64,000 nt of DNA from Streptomyces sp. NRRL F-2664 (GCF_000719345.1 NZ_JOFX01000022.1:44218-108217), one strand, 5' to 3'. Positions 50,586-59,302 are shown, counted from the first letter of the stretch. A program made the numbers and translations. The notes: generated by a model not told the origin, from the letters alone.

Positions 50586-51584
50586 TTACTGGACGGTGAT
50601 CAGCTTGCCGTCGGGGGAGACGGCGTACCAGGTGCCGCCCACGCCCTGTCCGTTGGTGTCGCCGGGCTTCTGGTCGCCCGCGAAGGTGTAGACGGGCCAG
50701 CAGTCGACGGTCTGCTGCTTCTGGCCGTCCGGGCGGTCCAGGACGAGGTAGTTCTTCTCCGTGATGCCCTTGGCGTTCGCCTTGTCCACCGGGGGCACCA
50801 CCGGCCACTTGGCCAGGCAGTCGCCGACGCAGTTCGAGACCATCGGCCAGGCGGAGTCCTTCTTGAAGCGGTACACGGTCATGCCCTTGCCGTCGACGAT
50901 GTGCTCGCCCAGCTTGGGGTTCTTCGCCACGGAGAGGCCGGGCGCCGGGGTGGCGGGGGCCGCCTGGGAGGGCGCCGCGGGGGAGGGCGCCGCTTGCGCC
51001 GGGGGCGCCGTCTCGGCCGGAGCGGCGGAGGCGGCGGGGGCCGGATCGGCCTCGGCCGGGGCGCCCTTCGCCGCCTTCTTGCCGTCCGGGCCGAACGCGA
51101 ACCACACCCCGCCGACACCCTGCCCCTTGACGTCGCCGGGCTTGGCGTCCTTGTTGAAGCGGTACACGGGCCAGCCCGCCACCGTCAGCTGCTTCGTGCC
51201 GTCGCCGCGCACCACCTCGCCGAGCAGCGCCGGGTCCATGCCCGCGGCGGCGGTCACGTCACCGGCCGCAACCACCGGCCAGGTCTTCGCGCAGTCCCCC
51301 TCGCAGTTCGACTTCGGGGGCTTCGCGGTGTCCTTGTCGAAGCGGTAGAGGGTCAGGCCCGCGCTGTCGGTGAGGACGGGGCCGAGCTGCTCGGTGGTGG
51401 ACGCCGCCAACTGGCCGCCGGGCTGGTTGCCCGGGCCGGCGGCCGCCGGAGCGGCGGCGTCCGCGGCGGCTCCGGCGGGCTGCGCCGTGTCCGAGGCGTT
51501 GTAGTCCGACGGGCCGCAGGCGCCCGTCGCCAGGACGACGGCTGCGGCGGCCGCGGCGAAGGTGGATGCGCGCTTCATGCCCAT
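50586..51584 (-). CDS. SCO0930-type lipoprotein with four secreted repeats
   Basis: A 332-residue exported protein. A signal peptide ends in 'LATGAC', a lipobox-like site with Thr at -3. After an Ala/Pro-rich stretch come four copies of a repeat (PF03640-like): each has a 'LYRF/VYRF/VYTF' strand. Two contain a 'NCEGDCAKTWPVV'-type Cys pair and two 'GQGVGGVWFAFGPDGK'-type turns. An Ala/Pro linker (~175-205) divides the pairs, so the protein is a duplicated two-repeat unit. I chose ATG 51584 because GGGAGAG lies eight bases upstream on this strand. Cell-surface function is unknown; related proteins are linked to redox or electron transfer. Confidence 0.87.
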   Translation of the reverse strand: MGMKRASTFAAAAAAVVLATGACGPSDYNASDTAQPAGAAADAAAPAAAGPGNQPGGQLAASTTEQLGPVLTDSAGLTLYRFDKDTAKPPKSNCEGDCAKTWPVVAAGDVTAAAGMDPALLGEVVRGDGTKQLTVAGWPVYRFNKDAKPGDVKGQGVGGVWFAFGPDGKKAAKGAPAEADPAPAASAAPAETAPPAQAAPSPAAPSQAAPATPAPGLSVAKNPKLGEHIVDGKGMTVYRFKKDSAWPMVSNCVGDCLAKWPVVPPVDKANAKGITEKNYLVLDRPDGQKQQTVDCWPVYTFAGDQKPGDTNGQGVGGTWYAVSPDGKLITVQ

Positions 51585-51700
51585 GGTGATCTCTCCCACA
51601 TCGTGTCTGTCGTGCCGTCGCCCCCAGCGGCGGCAACTGTGCACAGGACACGCCCCGTTGGACGGGATCTGTTCACCGCGTGCGGTGTGGGCTGTTTCAC

Positions 51701-52906
51701 TCAGCCCGCGCCGAACCCGGCGCGCCGCAGGGCCGTGGCCACAGCGAGGCCGAGCACCTGGTGTCCGGCGTCGTTGGGGTGCAGCCCGTCCGCGAGGTGC
51801 TCGGGTCCGAGCAGGTCACGGCCCGGGAGGACGGCGAGCCGGTCGTCCCCGGCGGCGATCCGGTCGCGGGTGGCCCGCTCCATGGCGTCGCGCAGGGCAC
51901 CGAGGGTGGCGCCGAGCCGGTTCGGGGTCCGTTCGGCGTCGGGCCGCAGGACGGGGGAGACCAGCAGCAGGGGGGTCCGCGGATGCCCCTGGCGGACCAG
52001 TTCGAGGAACGCGCGCGTGGTCTCGTACAGCAGGGGCGCCGTAAACGGCACGCGGGACCAGCAGTTGGTGCCGAAGGCGAGGGTGAGGGCGTCCGCGGGC
52101 AGGCCCGCGAGCTGTTCCGCGGTGGCCAGCTCACCGCGCGCGGCACCCGCGTAGCCGAGGTTGACGGTGTCCCAGCCGAGGGCCCGGCCGGCGACGGCGG
52201 GCCAGCCGTGGGCGGGCCGGGTGGACCACCAGCCCTCGGTGATGGAGTCGCCGTGCACCACCCAGCGCGGCGCGGGCGGTGCGGGGGAGAGGGCGCCGCC
52301 GATCCCGCGCAGGCCGAGGACCACCGGGGACTGGTTCTCGGGCGGGTGGAGGGTGAAGGGGCCGTGGAACGGGCCGGGGCCGAGATCGATGCGTACGACG
52401 GCCTCCGCGGCCGGGTCGGTGAACACCTCGGTGACCATCCCGTGCCGGTCCCACAGGGCGAAGCCGTGCGCGAGGTCGCGCAGGGCGTCCGTGGGCCCGG
52501 GCACCGTGGCCCGGTAGCGGATCTCCACGGCCCGCGCGGTCTCCGTGGTGAACTCCAGCCGGACCCCGATGGGCAGGGTGGCCCGCTCACCGGTGTCCCA
52601 GGGCAGCCGCATCGTGTCCGCCGGGTCGGCACGCACCGGCCGGCCCCTGTCCAGCCAGGCGACCCCGCGCAGGAAGGGCTGCGGATCCTGCCAGGGGCCG
52701 GGCCCGGCGTCCTGCCGAGCACCGGGCCCGGCGTCCCGCGACGCCCCGTCCCCGGCCTCCCGCCGGGGGGCGGCCCCGGCTTCCCGGCGCACCGCGGGGA
52801 GCCCGTCCCGCCCCGCGTGCCGCCCCGCGCCCCGCGACGGGCCCGGCCACCCCTCCGTCTCCTGCCCGGCTCCGGGTCTGTCCTCGTCATGCACCGGTGC
52901 GCTCAT
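51701..52906 (-). CDS. SGNH/GDSL-type hydrolase with low-complexity N-terminus
   Basis: A 401-residue esterase-type protein. Residues ~1-75 are Gly/Arg/Asp/Pro-rich and repetitive ('REAGAAPRREAGDGASRDAG' region), with no signal peptide. A beta-sandwich-like part (~80-205) precedes the SGNH domain: Ser in 'VVHGDSITEGWW', Gly/Asn in 'LAFGTNCW', and Asp/His in 'DGLHPNDAGHQVL'. It should hydrolyse acyl or acetyl esters. GGAGACGAAACG precedes the ATG at 52906 on this strand. The two-domain layout resembles carbohydrate esterases, but the substrate is unknown. Confidence 0.88.
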   Translation of the reverse strand: MSAPVHDEDRPGAGQETEGWPGPSRGAGRHAGRDGLPAVRREAGAAPRREAGDGASRDAGPGARQDAGPGPWQDPQPFLRGVAWLDRGRPVRADPADTMRLPWDTGERATLPIGVRLEFTTETARAVEIRYRATVPGPTDALRDLAHGFALWDRHGMVTEVFTDPAAEAVVRIDLGPGPFHGPFTLHPPENQSPVVLGLRGIGGALSPAPPAPRWVVHGDSITEGWWSTRPAHGWPAVAGRALGWDTVNLGYAGAARGELATAEQLAGLPADALTLAFGTNCWSRVPFTAPLLYETTRAFLELVRQGHPRTPLLLVSPVLRPDAERTPNRLGATLGALRDAMERATRDRIAAGDDRLAVLPGRDLLGPEHLADGLHPNDAGHQVLGLAVATALRRAGFGAG

Positions 52907-53395
52907 CGTTTCGTCTCCGATCGTCGGATTCGGGAACACCTCGCCGACCCCGATCCCCCCGGGCGTCTGCCCCGCCACCCCCGTGCCACCGCGTTCAGCA
53001 GTACCCCGCGCGGAGCCGTTTTCCACCGCCGTCCGACGCCGGTGTCGCGGCGCCGCGGCGGTCCGGACCCGGGGCGGCACAGTGCGGCACATCTGACGAG
53101 GTGTCAATAAAGGCCGCTTCGGAGGTCTGCGCAGCGATCGATCATCCCTACGCAACAAACGACTGTCAGTGACGGATCCGCGCAATGATCGTGCGCCAAT
53201 GTGCAAGGATGGTCCATTACGGGCGGTATCGCTCAGCTCGTAGGCTCACTCGCTGTACGTGGAGTGGCGCGGATCGCCTGCTCGGCGGTCCCCCGTGTCA
53301 GGCCCTTCCCCCTTCGGGCCCTGTCCTGCTCCGGACCGCCGCGGTCGACGCCTCATCCCCGACCTCTCCGATCCGCAGTGACAAGGAGTCCCCTC
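52907..53395. other. Divergent gene-free region before the amino acid permease
   Basis: These 489 bases lie between the SGNH hydrolase (leftward) and the permease (rightward). The stretch 53100-53225 is markedly AT-richer and holds the repeated Lrp-type sites listed separately. No gene or clear -35/-10 pair is supported; the 5' part (52910-53090) is GC-rich and featureless to me. Confidence 0.5.
53129..53196. promoter_or_regulatory. Phased GCGCAAY-type sites upstream of the permease, probable Lrp/AsnC operators
   Basis: Three related sites start at 53129 (GCGCAGCGATCG), 53150 (ACGCAACAAACG) and 53180 (GCGCAATGATCG); spacings are 21 and 30 bases, near two and three helical turns. The third extends to a partial palindrome, GCGCA (53180-53184) with TGCGC (53192-53196). 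The same motif with spacings of 31 and 22 lies upstream of the amidase gene at 55861. Confidence 0.6.
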
Positions 53396-54886
53396 GTGCT
53401 CGACCACGGCCAGGCGCCACCGCTCGCTCCCGAGTCCCGCAGGCCCGCCCATCCGCTGCTCCGCCGCAAGCCGGTCGAGCAGCTGGTCGCCGAGGGCGGC
53501 CAGGGCGAGGGCGGCGCGCTCAAGCGTTCGCTCACCATGTGGCAGCTGACCATGATCAGCATCGGGGCGACCCTGGGGACCGGCATCTTCGTCGTCCTCG
53601 GCGAAGCCACCCCGATCGCCGGCCCCGCCGTCTTCATCGCCTTCATCGTCGCGGGCCTGACGGCGCTGTTCTCGGCGCTCTCCTACGCCGAGCTCGCGGG
53701 CTCCATCCCCGTCTCCGGATCCTCGTACTCCTACGCCTACGCCACCATGGGCGAGCTCATAGCCTGGGTCTGCGGCTGGTGCCTGGTGCTGGAGTACGGC
53801 GTCTCGGTCGCGGCCGTCGCCGTCGGCTGGGGCCAGTACCTCAACGAGCTGCTCGACGGCACCCTCGGCTTCACCATCCCCGAGGGCTTCTCCGCCCCCC
53901 TGGGCGAGGGCGGCTACATCAACCTGCCCGCCCTCGTCGTCGTGCTGCTGTGCATGGTCTTCCTGCTCCGCGGGGCCAAGGAGAGCGCCCGGATCAACAC
54001 GATCATGGTCGCCGTCAAGATCGTGACGCTGGCCCTGTTCATCGTCATCGGCTTCATGGGCATCAAGGCGGGCAACTACACCCCGCTGGCGCCGCTCGGC
54101 GTCACCGCCATCAGCACCGCCGCCTCCATGCTGTTCTTCTCGTACATCGGCTTCGACGCGGCCTCCACCGCCGGTGAGGAAGCCAAGAACCCGAAGAAGG
54201 ACCTGCCCCGCGCGATCATGCTGTCGCTGCTGATCGTCACCGTGATCTACTGCCTCGTCGCCCTGGTCGCCGTCGGTGCCATGCCGTGGCAGGAGTTCGA
54301 GGGCAGCGAGGCCGCCCTGGCCCAGATCATGCAGGACGTCACCGGCCACTCCTTCTGGAGCGTCATCCTGGCCGCCGGCGCGGTCGTCGCCATCGCCAGC
54401 GTCGTCTTCGCGGTCCTCTACGGCCAGACCCGCATCCTCTTCGCCATGTCCCGCGACGGCCTGATGCCCAAGGCCTTCGCCAAGGTCGACGAGAAGACCG
54501 GCACCCCGAAGATCAACACGATCATCGTCTGCCTCTTCTGCGGACTGCTCGCCGCGTTCATCCCGCTGGGTGAACTGGCCAACGCCACCAGCATCGGCAC
54601 GCTCTTCGCCTTCGGCCTGGTCAACGTGGCCGTCCTCATCCTGCGCCGCACCCGCCCCGACATGCCCCGCACCTTCAAGGTCGCCCTCTTCCCGGTCACC
54701 CCGATCCTGGGCTTCCTCTTCTGCGCCTACCTCATGATCGAGCTGCCGATGGCCACGTGGCTGTGCTTCGGTGGCTGGATGGCGGTCGGGCTCGTGATCT
54801 ACTTCTTCTACGGCATGCGCCGCTCCAGCCTGGCCACTGTGGCCGACGTGGCCGCTCCGGCCGCGGAGGTCGCTGAACAGAAGTGA
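53396..54886 (+). CDS. CAT-type cationic amino acid permease (APC superfamily)
   Basis: A 496-residue membrane protein with ~12-14 helices. The start of helix 1 'ISIGATLGTGIFVVLGEA' and 'SFAELAGSIPVSGSSYSYAY'-like 'YAELAGSIPVSGSSYSYAY' are the substrate-site and signature segments of the CAT/YfnA branch, which carries lysine, arginine or ornithine. The GTG at 53396 has AAGGAG (53382-53387) upstream. An Lrp/AsnC regulator follows 10 bases later, and amino-acid-degrading enzymes follow that. A lysine/arginine substrate fits the neighbours. Confidence 0.92.
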   Translation: MLDHGQAPPLAPESRRPAHPLLRRKPVEQLVAEGGQGEGGALKRSLTMWQLTMISIGATLGTGIFVVLGEATPIAGPAVFIAFIVAGLTALFSALSYAELAGSIPVSGSSYSYAYATMGELIAWVCGWCLVLEYGVSVAAVAVGWGQYLNELLDGTLGFTIPEGFSAPLGEGGYINLPALVVVLLCMVFLLRGAKESARINTIMVAVKIVTLALFIVIGFMGIKAGNYTPLAPLGVTAISTAASMLFFSYIGFDAASTAGEEAKNPKKDLPRAIMLSLLIVTVIYCLVALVAVGAMPWQEFEGSEAALAQIMQDVTGHSFWSVILAAGAVVAIASVVFAVLYGQTRILFAMSRDGLMPKAFAKVDEKTGTPKINTIIVCLFCGLLAAFIPLGELANATSIGTLFAFGLVNVAVLILRRTRPDMPRTFKVALFPVTPILGFLFCAYLMIELPMATWLCFGGWMAVGLVIYFFYGMRRSSLATVADVAAPAAEVAEQK

Positions 54887-54896
54887 TTCACCCCCC

Positions 54897-55352
54897 GTGC
54901 GACTGAACGATCTCGACGAACGCATCGTGCACGCCCTCGCCGAGGACGCCCGACGCTCCTACGCGGACATCGGCTCCGAGGTCGGGCTCTCCGCCCCCGC
55001 CGTCAAGCGGCGCGTGGACCGGCTGCGCGCCGAAGGCGCCATCACCGGATTCACCGTCCGCGTCGACCCTGCCGCCATGGGCTGGGAGACCGAGGGCTTC
55101 ATCGAGATCTACTGTCGCCACAACACCTCGCCGGACGACATCCGGCGAGGCCTGGAGCGGTACCCCGAGGTGGTGTCCGCGTCGACCGTCACCGGTGACG
55201 CGGACGCCCTCGTCCAGATCTTCGCCTCCGACATGCGGCACTTCGAGCGGGTCCTGGAACGCATCGCGGGCGAGCCCTTCGTGGAGCGCACGAAGTCCGT
55301 CCTGGTCCTCTCCCCGCTCCTGCGCCGCTTCACCTCGGGCGCCCCGGCGTAG
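54897..55352 (+). CDS. Lrp/AsnC-family transcriptional regulator
   Basis: A 151-residue regulator: N-terminal winged HTH ('DIGSEVGLSAPAVKRRVDRL', within 1-60), hinge, and C-terminal RAM effector domain ('VVSASTVTGDADALVQIFAS'). Lrp/AsnC proteins form octamers, wrap DNA and respond to an amino acid. The gene lies 10 bases after the permease and is probably co-transcribed. It is the natural candidate to bind the phased sites upstream of both the permease and the amidase. The GTG start at 54897 lacks a strong Shine-Dalgarno, consistent with coupling. Confidence 0.93.
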   Translation: MRLNDLDERIVHALAEDARRSYADIGSEVGLSAPAVKRRVDRLRAEGAITGFTVRVDPAAMGWETEGFIEIYCRHNTSPDDIRRGLERYPEVVSASTVTGDADALVQIFASDMRHFERVLERIAGEPFVERTKSVLVLSPLLRRFTSGAPA

Positions 55353-55393
55353 GCGGTCCCCGCAGCGGGCGGCCTCCGCCGCACGGGTGGGCC

Positions 55394-55585
55394 TCAGGCG
55401 TGCTGCGGGGCCTCGTCCTTCAGCATGCCGCGCAGCGAAGTCCGGAACTCCGCCGTGTCCTCGTGTCCGTGCACGGACGCGGCGTGCTGGGCCGCCGCCG
55501 CCACGACCTCTTCCTCCTCGCCCGAGATCGCGAGGGTGCAGTTCGTCTCACTGGGGTAGTCCCTGCAGTCCATGACCTTGCGCAT
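55394..55585 (-). CDS. DUF1059 small protein
   Basis: A 63-residue protein, 'MRKVMDCRDYPSETNCTLAI' onward, with the two cysteines and 'HAASVHGHEDTAEFR' typical of DUF1059. These are small, probably metal- or stress-related proteins of unknown function. GGGAGG precedes the ATG at 55585 on this strand. It sits on the opposite strand to its neighbours, between the Lrp gene and the amidase. Confidence 0.88.
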   Translation of the reverse strand: MRKVMDCRDYPSETNCTLAISGEEEEVVAAAAQHAASVHGHEDTAEFRTSLRGMLKDEAPQHA

Positions 55586-55860
55586 GACGAGCCTCCCGGG
55601 ACGGGTGTCCGCCGGCGCCGACGCCGGACGGTGCACCACCCACGATCCTCTTCCCGCAGGCGTGACGAAACCCCGGCGGCCCCGTGCGCCCTCCCCGACC
55701 TGCCCGACCTCGTCGACCAGGTCACAGCGGCCGGCCGTACCGCGGTGTACGGTCACCTCGGCACCCGCGAGGAACCGACCGCGGACGCCGTGCCACCTGG
55801 GGTTTCACCGCCCTCCCTGCTGTGCAGGACCGCCGAGTGAGCGGCCCCGGGCGGCGCACC

Positions 55861-55938
55861 GCGCAACGAATCGCCGCTACGGGCCCTCAACGCGCAACGA
55901 ATCGCACACCAGCGCGCAACATCGGCGTCTTGTTGCGC
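55861..55938. promoter_or_regulatory. Phased GCGCAAC repeats upstream of the amidase gene, probable Lrp/AsnC operators
   Basis: GCGCAACGAATCGC occurs at 55861-55874 and again at 55892-55905 (31 bases on). GCGCAAC recurs at 55914-55920 (22 bases on) and pairs with GTTGCGC at 55932-55938 as an inverted repeat. The last arm ends just before the -35 box at 55940. The rest of the 416-base gap 55586-56001 holds no gene I can support. Confidence 0.7.
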
Positions 55939-55939
55939 C

Positions 55940-55968
55940 TGGACAGCGAAACGTACCGTTCATAGGAC
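55940..55968 (+). promoter_or_regulatory. Promoter of the amidase-monooxygenase unit
   Basis: TGGACA (55940-55945) and TAGGAC (55963-55968) are separated by 17 bases, a five-of-six match to each streptomycete housekeeping box. The start codon is 34 bases downstream. The GCGCAAC sites lie immediately upstream. Confidence 0.6.
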
Positions 55969-56001
55969 CGCACCCACCCCTCCTGCCACAGAGGTACGCC
56001 C

Positions 56002-56802
56002 ATGCCCCCGCTGCGCACCGCCCTCCTCCAGAGCTCCGGAGTCCTCGGCGACGTCGCCGCGAACCTCAAGGCTCTCGACGAGGCCGCCGAGCGCGCCGCC
56101 CAGGCGGGGTCCGGGCTGCTGGTCACCTCCGAGATGTTCCTCACCGGCTACGCGCTCGACCTCGACGCCGTACCCGGCCTCGCCGAGACCCGCGACGGCG
56201 ACAGCGCCCGCACCGTCGGCGAGATCGCCCGCCGCCACGGAGTCGCGGTCCTCTACGGCTACCCCGAGCGCGACGGCGAGACGGTCTACAACTCCGCCCA
56301 GCTCATCGGCCCCGACGGCGCCCGTCTCGCGAACTACCGCAAGACCCACCTCTTCGGCTGCTTCGAGCAGGACGCCTTCACCCCCGGCGACACCCCCGTC
56401 GTCCAGGCCGACCTCGGCGGCATCCGCATCGGCATCATGATCTGCTACGACGTGGAGTTCCCCGAGAACGTCCGCGCCCACGCACTCGCCGGCACCGACC
56501 TCCTCCTCGTGCCGACCGCCCAGATGCACCCCTTCCAGTTCGTCGCCGAGCACCTCGTCCCCGTCCGGGCCTTCGAGAACCAGATGTACATCGCGTACGT
56601 CAACCGCACCGGCCCCGAGGGCGAGTTCGAGTTCGTCGGCCTCAGCTGCCTGGCGAGCCCCGACGGCACCACCCGCACCCGCGCCGGCCGCGGCGAGGAG
56701 ATGGTGCTCGGCGAGGTCGACCCCGAGCTGCTCAGCGCCTCGCGCGAGAACAACCCCTACCTGCGCGACCGCCGGCCCGGGCTGTACGCCTCGCTCGTCT
56801 GA
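56002..56802 (+). CDS. Nitrilase-family amidase, likely 5-aminopentanamidase/guanidinobutyramidase type
   Basis: A 266-residue carbon-nitrogen hydrolase. The triad is complete: Glu44 ('VTSEMFLTGY'), Lys114 ('NYRKTHLFG') and Cys148 ('MICYDVEFPE'). Size and pattern match DavA-type amidases, which hydrolyse the omega-amino amide made by lysine 2-monooxygenase, or the arginine counterpart. The FAD enzyme encoded next is of the matching type, so the pair would do amino acid to amide to acid. AGAGG lies before the ATG. Substrate choice between lysine and arginine cannot be made from sequence. Confidence 0.88.
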   Translation: MPPLRTALLQSSGVLGDVAANLKALDEAAERAAQAGSGLLVTSEMFLTGYALDLDAVPGLAETRDGDSARTVGEIARRHGVAVLYGYPERDGETVYNSAQLIGPDGARLANYRKTHLFGCFEQDAFTPGDTPVVQADLGGIRIGIMICYDVEFPENVRAHALAGTDLLLVPTAQMHPFQFVAEHLVPVRAFENQMYIAYVNRTGPEGEFEFVGLSCLASPDGTTRTRAGRGEEMVLGEVDPELLSASRENNPYLRDRRPGLYASLV

Positions 56803-56877
56803 CCCCCACCAGCACCCCGCCGCACCCCGCCCCCACCGCTCCACCCCCCGAGCCCTGCCCGCAAGGAGTCGCACCCC

Positions 56878-58575
56878 ATGACGTCCACGGTGCCCACCAC
56901 CGCCGTCCCGCACAGCGACGGTCAGCCGCCGATCACCATGTTCGGTCCGGACTTCCCGTACGCCTACGACGACTTCCTCGCCCACCCGGCAGGCCTCGGC
57001 CAGATACCCGCGACCGAGTTCGGCACCGAGGTCGCCGTCATCGGCGGCGGACTCTCCGGCATCATCTCGGCCTACGAGCTCATGAAGATGGGCCTCAAGC
57101 CCGTCGTCTACGAGGCCGACCAGATCGGCGGCCGACTGCGCACCGTCGGCTTCGAGGGCGCCGAGACCGAGGGCCTCACCGCCGAGATGGGCGCCATGCG
57201 CTTCCCGCCCTCCTCCACGGCCCTCCAGCACTACATCGACCTCGTCGGCCTCGTCACGGAGCCCTTCCCGAACCCGCTCGCCGAGGCCACCCCCTCCACG
57301 GTCGTGGACCTCAAGGGCGAGACGCACTACGCCGAGACCATCGCAGACCTCCCGCAGGTCTACCGCGACGTCGCCGAGGCCTGGAACGCCTGCCTCGAAG
57401 AGGGCGCCGACTTCTCCGACATGAACACCGCGATGCGCGAGCGGGACGTCCCGCGCATCCGCGAGATCTGGGCCAAGCTCGTCGAGAAGCTCGACGACGA
57501 GACCTTCTACGGCTTCCTCTGCAAGTCCGAGGCGTTCAAGTCCTTCCGCAAGCGCGAGATCTTCGGCCAGGTCGGCTTCGGCACCGGCGGCTGGGACACC
57601 GACTTCCCGAACTCCATCCTGGAGATCCTGCGCGTCGTCTACACCGAGGCCGACGACCACCACCGCGGCATCGTCGGCGGCTCCCAGCAGCTCCCGCTGC
57701 GCCTGTGGGAGCGCGAGCCCGAGAAGATCGTCCACTGGGCCCCGGGCACCTCCCTGTCCTCCCTCCACGGCGGCACCCCCCGCCCCGCCGTGACCCGGCT
57801 GCACCGCACCGCCGGCAACCGCATCACCGTCACCGACTCCTCCGGCGACATCCGCACCTACCGCGCCGCGATCTTCACCGCGCAGTCCTGGATGCTCCTG
57901 TCGAAGATCGAGTGCGACGACACGCTGTTCCCGATCGACCACTGGACGGCGATCGAGCGCACCCACTACATGGAGTCGTCCAAGCTGTTCGTCCCCGTCG
58001 ACCGGCCGTTCTGGCTGGACAAGGACGAGGAGACCGGCCGCGACGTCATGTCGATGACGCTCACCGACCGCATGACCCGCGGCACGTACCTCCTCGACAA
58101 CGGCCCGGACAAGCCCGCCGTCATCTGCCTCTCGTACACCTGGTGCGACGACAGCCTCAAGTGGCTGCCGCTGTCCGCGAACGAGCGGATGGAGGTCATG
58201 CTGAAGTCCCTCGGCGAGATCTACCCCAAGGTCGACATCCGCCGCCACATCATCGGCAACCCGGTCACCGTCTCCTGGGAGGACGAGCCCTACTTCATGG
58301 GCGCGTTCAAGGCCAACCTCCCCGGCCACTACCGCTACCAGCGCCGCCTCTACACCCACTTCATGCAGGACCGCCTCCCCGAGGACAAGCGCGGCATCTT
58401 CCTCGCGGGCGACGACATCTCCTGGACGGCCGGCTGGGCCGAGGGCGCGGTCCAGACCGCCCTGAACGCCGTCTGGGGCGTCATGCACCACCTGGGCGGT
58501 TCCACCGACTCCACCAACCCAGGCCCCGGCGACGTCTACGACGAGATCGCCCCGGTCGAACTGCCGGAGGACTGA
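56878..58575 (+). CDS. FAD amino acid 2-monooxygenase/oxidase (lysine or arginine type)
   Basis: A 565-residue flavin amine-oxidase-superfamily enzyme. The ADP-binding 'VAVIGGGLSGIISAYELM' is at ~50-68, 'YEADQIGGRLRTVGF' follows, and the C-terminal FAD contact is 'DDISWTAGWAEGAVQTALNAVW'. Length and layout match bacterial amino acid 2-monooxygenases such as DavB, which convert lysine to 5-aminopentanamide and CO2. An L-amino acid oxidase is the alternative. The upstream amidase gene supports the monooxygenase reading. AAGGAG (56863-56868) precedes the ATG. Confidence 0.87.
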   Translation: MTSTVPTTAVPHSDGQPPITMFGPDFPYAYDDFLAHPAGLGQIPATEFGTEVAVIGGGLSGIISAYELMKMGLKPVVYEADQIGGRLRTVGFEGAETEGLTAEMGAMRFPPSSTALQHYIDLVGLVTEPFPNPLAEATPSTVVDLKGETHYAETIADLPQVYRDVAEAWNACLEEGADFSDMNTAMRERDVPRIREIWAKLVEKLDDETFYGFLCKSEAFKSFRKREIFGQVGFGTGGWDTDFPNSILEILRVVYTEADDHHRGIVGGSQQLPLRLWEREPEKIVHWAPGTSLSSLHGGTPRPAVTRLHRTAGNRITVTDSSGDIRTYRAAIFTAQSWMLLSKIECDDTLFPIDHWTAIERTHYMESSKLFVPVDRPFWLDKDEETGRDVMSMTLTDRMTRGTYLLDNGPDKPAVICLSYTWCDDSLKWLPLSANERMEVMLKSLGEIYPKVDIRRHIIGNPVTVSWEDEPYFMGAFKANLPGHYRYQRRLYTHFMQDRLPEDKRGIFLAGDDISWTAGWAEGAVQTALNAVWGVMHHLGGSTDSTNPGPGDVYDEIAPVELPED

Positions 58576-58591
58576 CCCCCGGCCCCCGATC

Positions 58592-58636
58592 ACGGGCCGC
58601 CGCCCCGCGCCGTCAGCACGCGGGCCGGCGGCCCGT
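58592..58636. terminator. Terminator between convergent monooxygenase and zinc-ribbon genes
   Basis: ACGGGCCGCCG (58592-58602) and CGGCGGCCCGT (58626-58636) pair perfectly. A second stem inside, CCCGCG (58604-58609) with CGCGGG (58619-58624), extends it. The genes on both sides point inward. Confidence 0.8.
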
Positions 58637-58665
58637 TCTCATGTGCGGGGTCCGGCCGCGGTCGC

Positions 58666-59229
58666 TCAGCACTGCCACAGCAGCGCCGCGCGGCCACACC
58701 CCCCGCACACGTGGGCGTAGGCCCGCCCCGCGCCGAAGTTCATGGCGGTGACCGGGTCCGGGCCCTCCTCCAGGCCCGCCACGAAGCCCATCGGCCGTGC
58801 GCACGCGGGGCAGTCGGGGGTCTCGTCGTACTGGAGCCAGTCCGGTTTTCCGCCGAGCGAGCCCAGCACCGCCCGCCCGTCGGCCGCGGCCCCCGCGGGC
58901 ACGGCCGCCCGTACGGCGCCCAACCCCAGAACCTCCGGATCCGCACCGCGCGGCACCGGTACGGGCACCAGCCCCCCGGCGGGCAGCAGCAGGGCCAGGT
59001 TCCCGCCCGCGGACGGGCTCCACTGCTCGCACTCGCCGGGCCGGTTCGCGCACATGAACAAGGCGAGCACACCCGCGTCGAGCACGATCCGGGCGAGGAA
59101 CTGCAGCGGGCGCGCACACGGGCGGCACACGGGCCAGACCATCGCGGCGGGACCCAGCGGCACGCCGCCGGTCCGGCTGACCGGGGCGTCCTGGGCAACC
59201 GGCCCGCCGTCGAGGAGAAGTGTCGTCAT
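58666..59229 (-). CDS. Hypothetical protein with three Cys pairs (zinc-ribbon-like)
   Basis: A 187-residue soluble protein. Cys pairs occur in 'CRPCARPLQFLA', 'CPACARPMGFVA' and 'CGGCGRAALL', with single Cys in 'MCANRPGECEQW'. The paired 'CxxCxRPxxF' halves suggest an internal duplication of a zinc knuckle. It vaguely recalls YwqG/PDCD2-type proteins, but I would not assign a function. Start ATG 59229 on the minus strand. It converges on the monooxygenase gene and is followed upstream by the DUF5995-like gene on the same strand. Confidence 0.7.
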   Translation of the reverse strand: MTTLLLDGGPVAQDAPVSRTGGVPLGPAAMVWPVCRPCARPLQFLARIVLDAGVLALFMCANRPGECEQWSPSAGGNLALLLPAGGLVPVPVPRGADPEVLGLGAVRAAVPAGAAADGRAVLGSLGGKPDWLQYDETPDCPACARPMGFVAGLEEGPDPVTAMNFGAGRAYAHVCGGCGRAALLWQC

Positions 59230-59302
59230 GGCCGGAACGTATCGGCCGGGGCCCTGACAGCGGCCGCACCGGCCCGGGCCCGCAGGGAGTCCGCGCCCCG
59301 GG

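Noticed and set aside
53220..53260. A possible tRNA-like stretch (GGGCGGTATCGCTCAGCTCG)
   Set aside because: It recalls a tRNA 5' end and D arm, but no anticodon arm, TTCGAATC T-loop or acceptor pairing follows.
55572..58751. A >1000-codon open frame over the amidase and monooxygenase genes in another plus-strand frame
   Set aside because: Its protein is Arg/Pro/His-rich and low in complexity; both real genes in the other frames have complete catalytic motifs.
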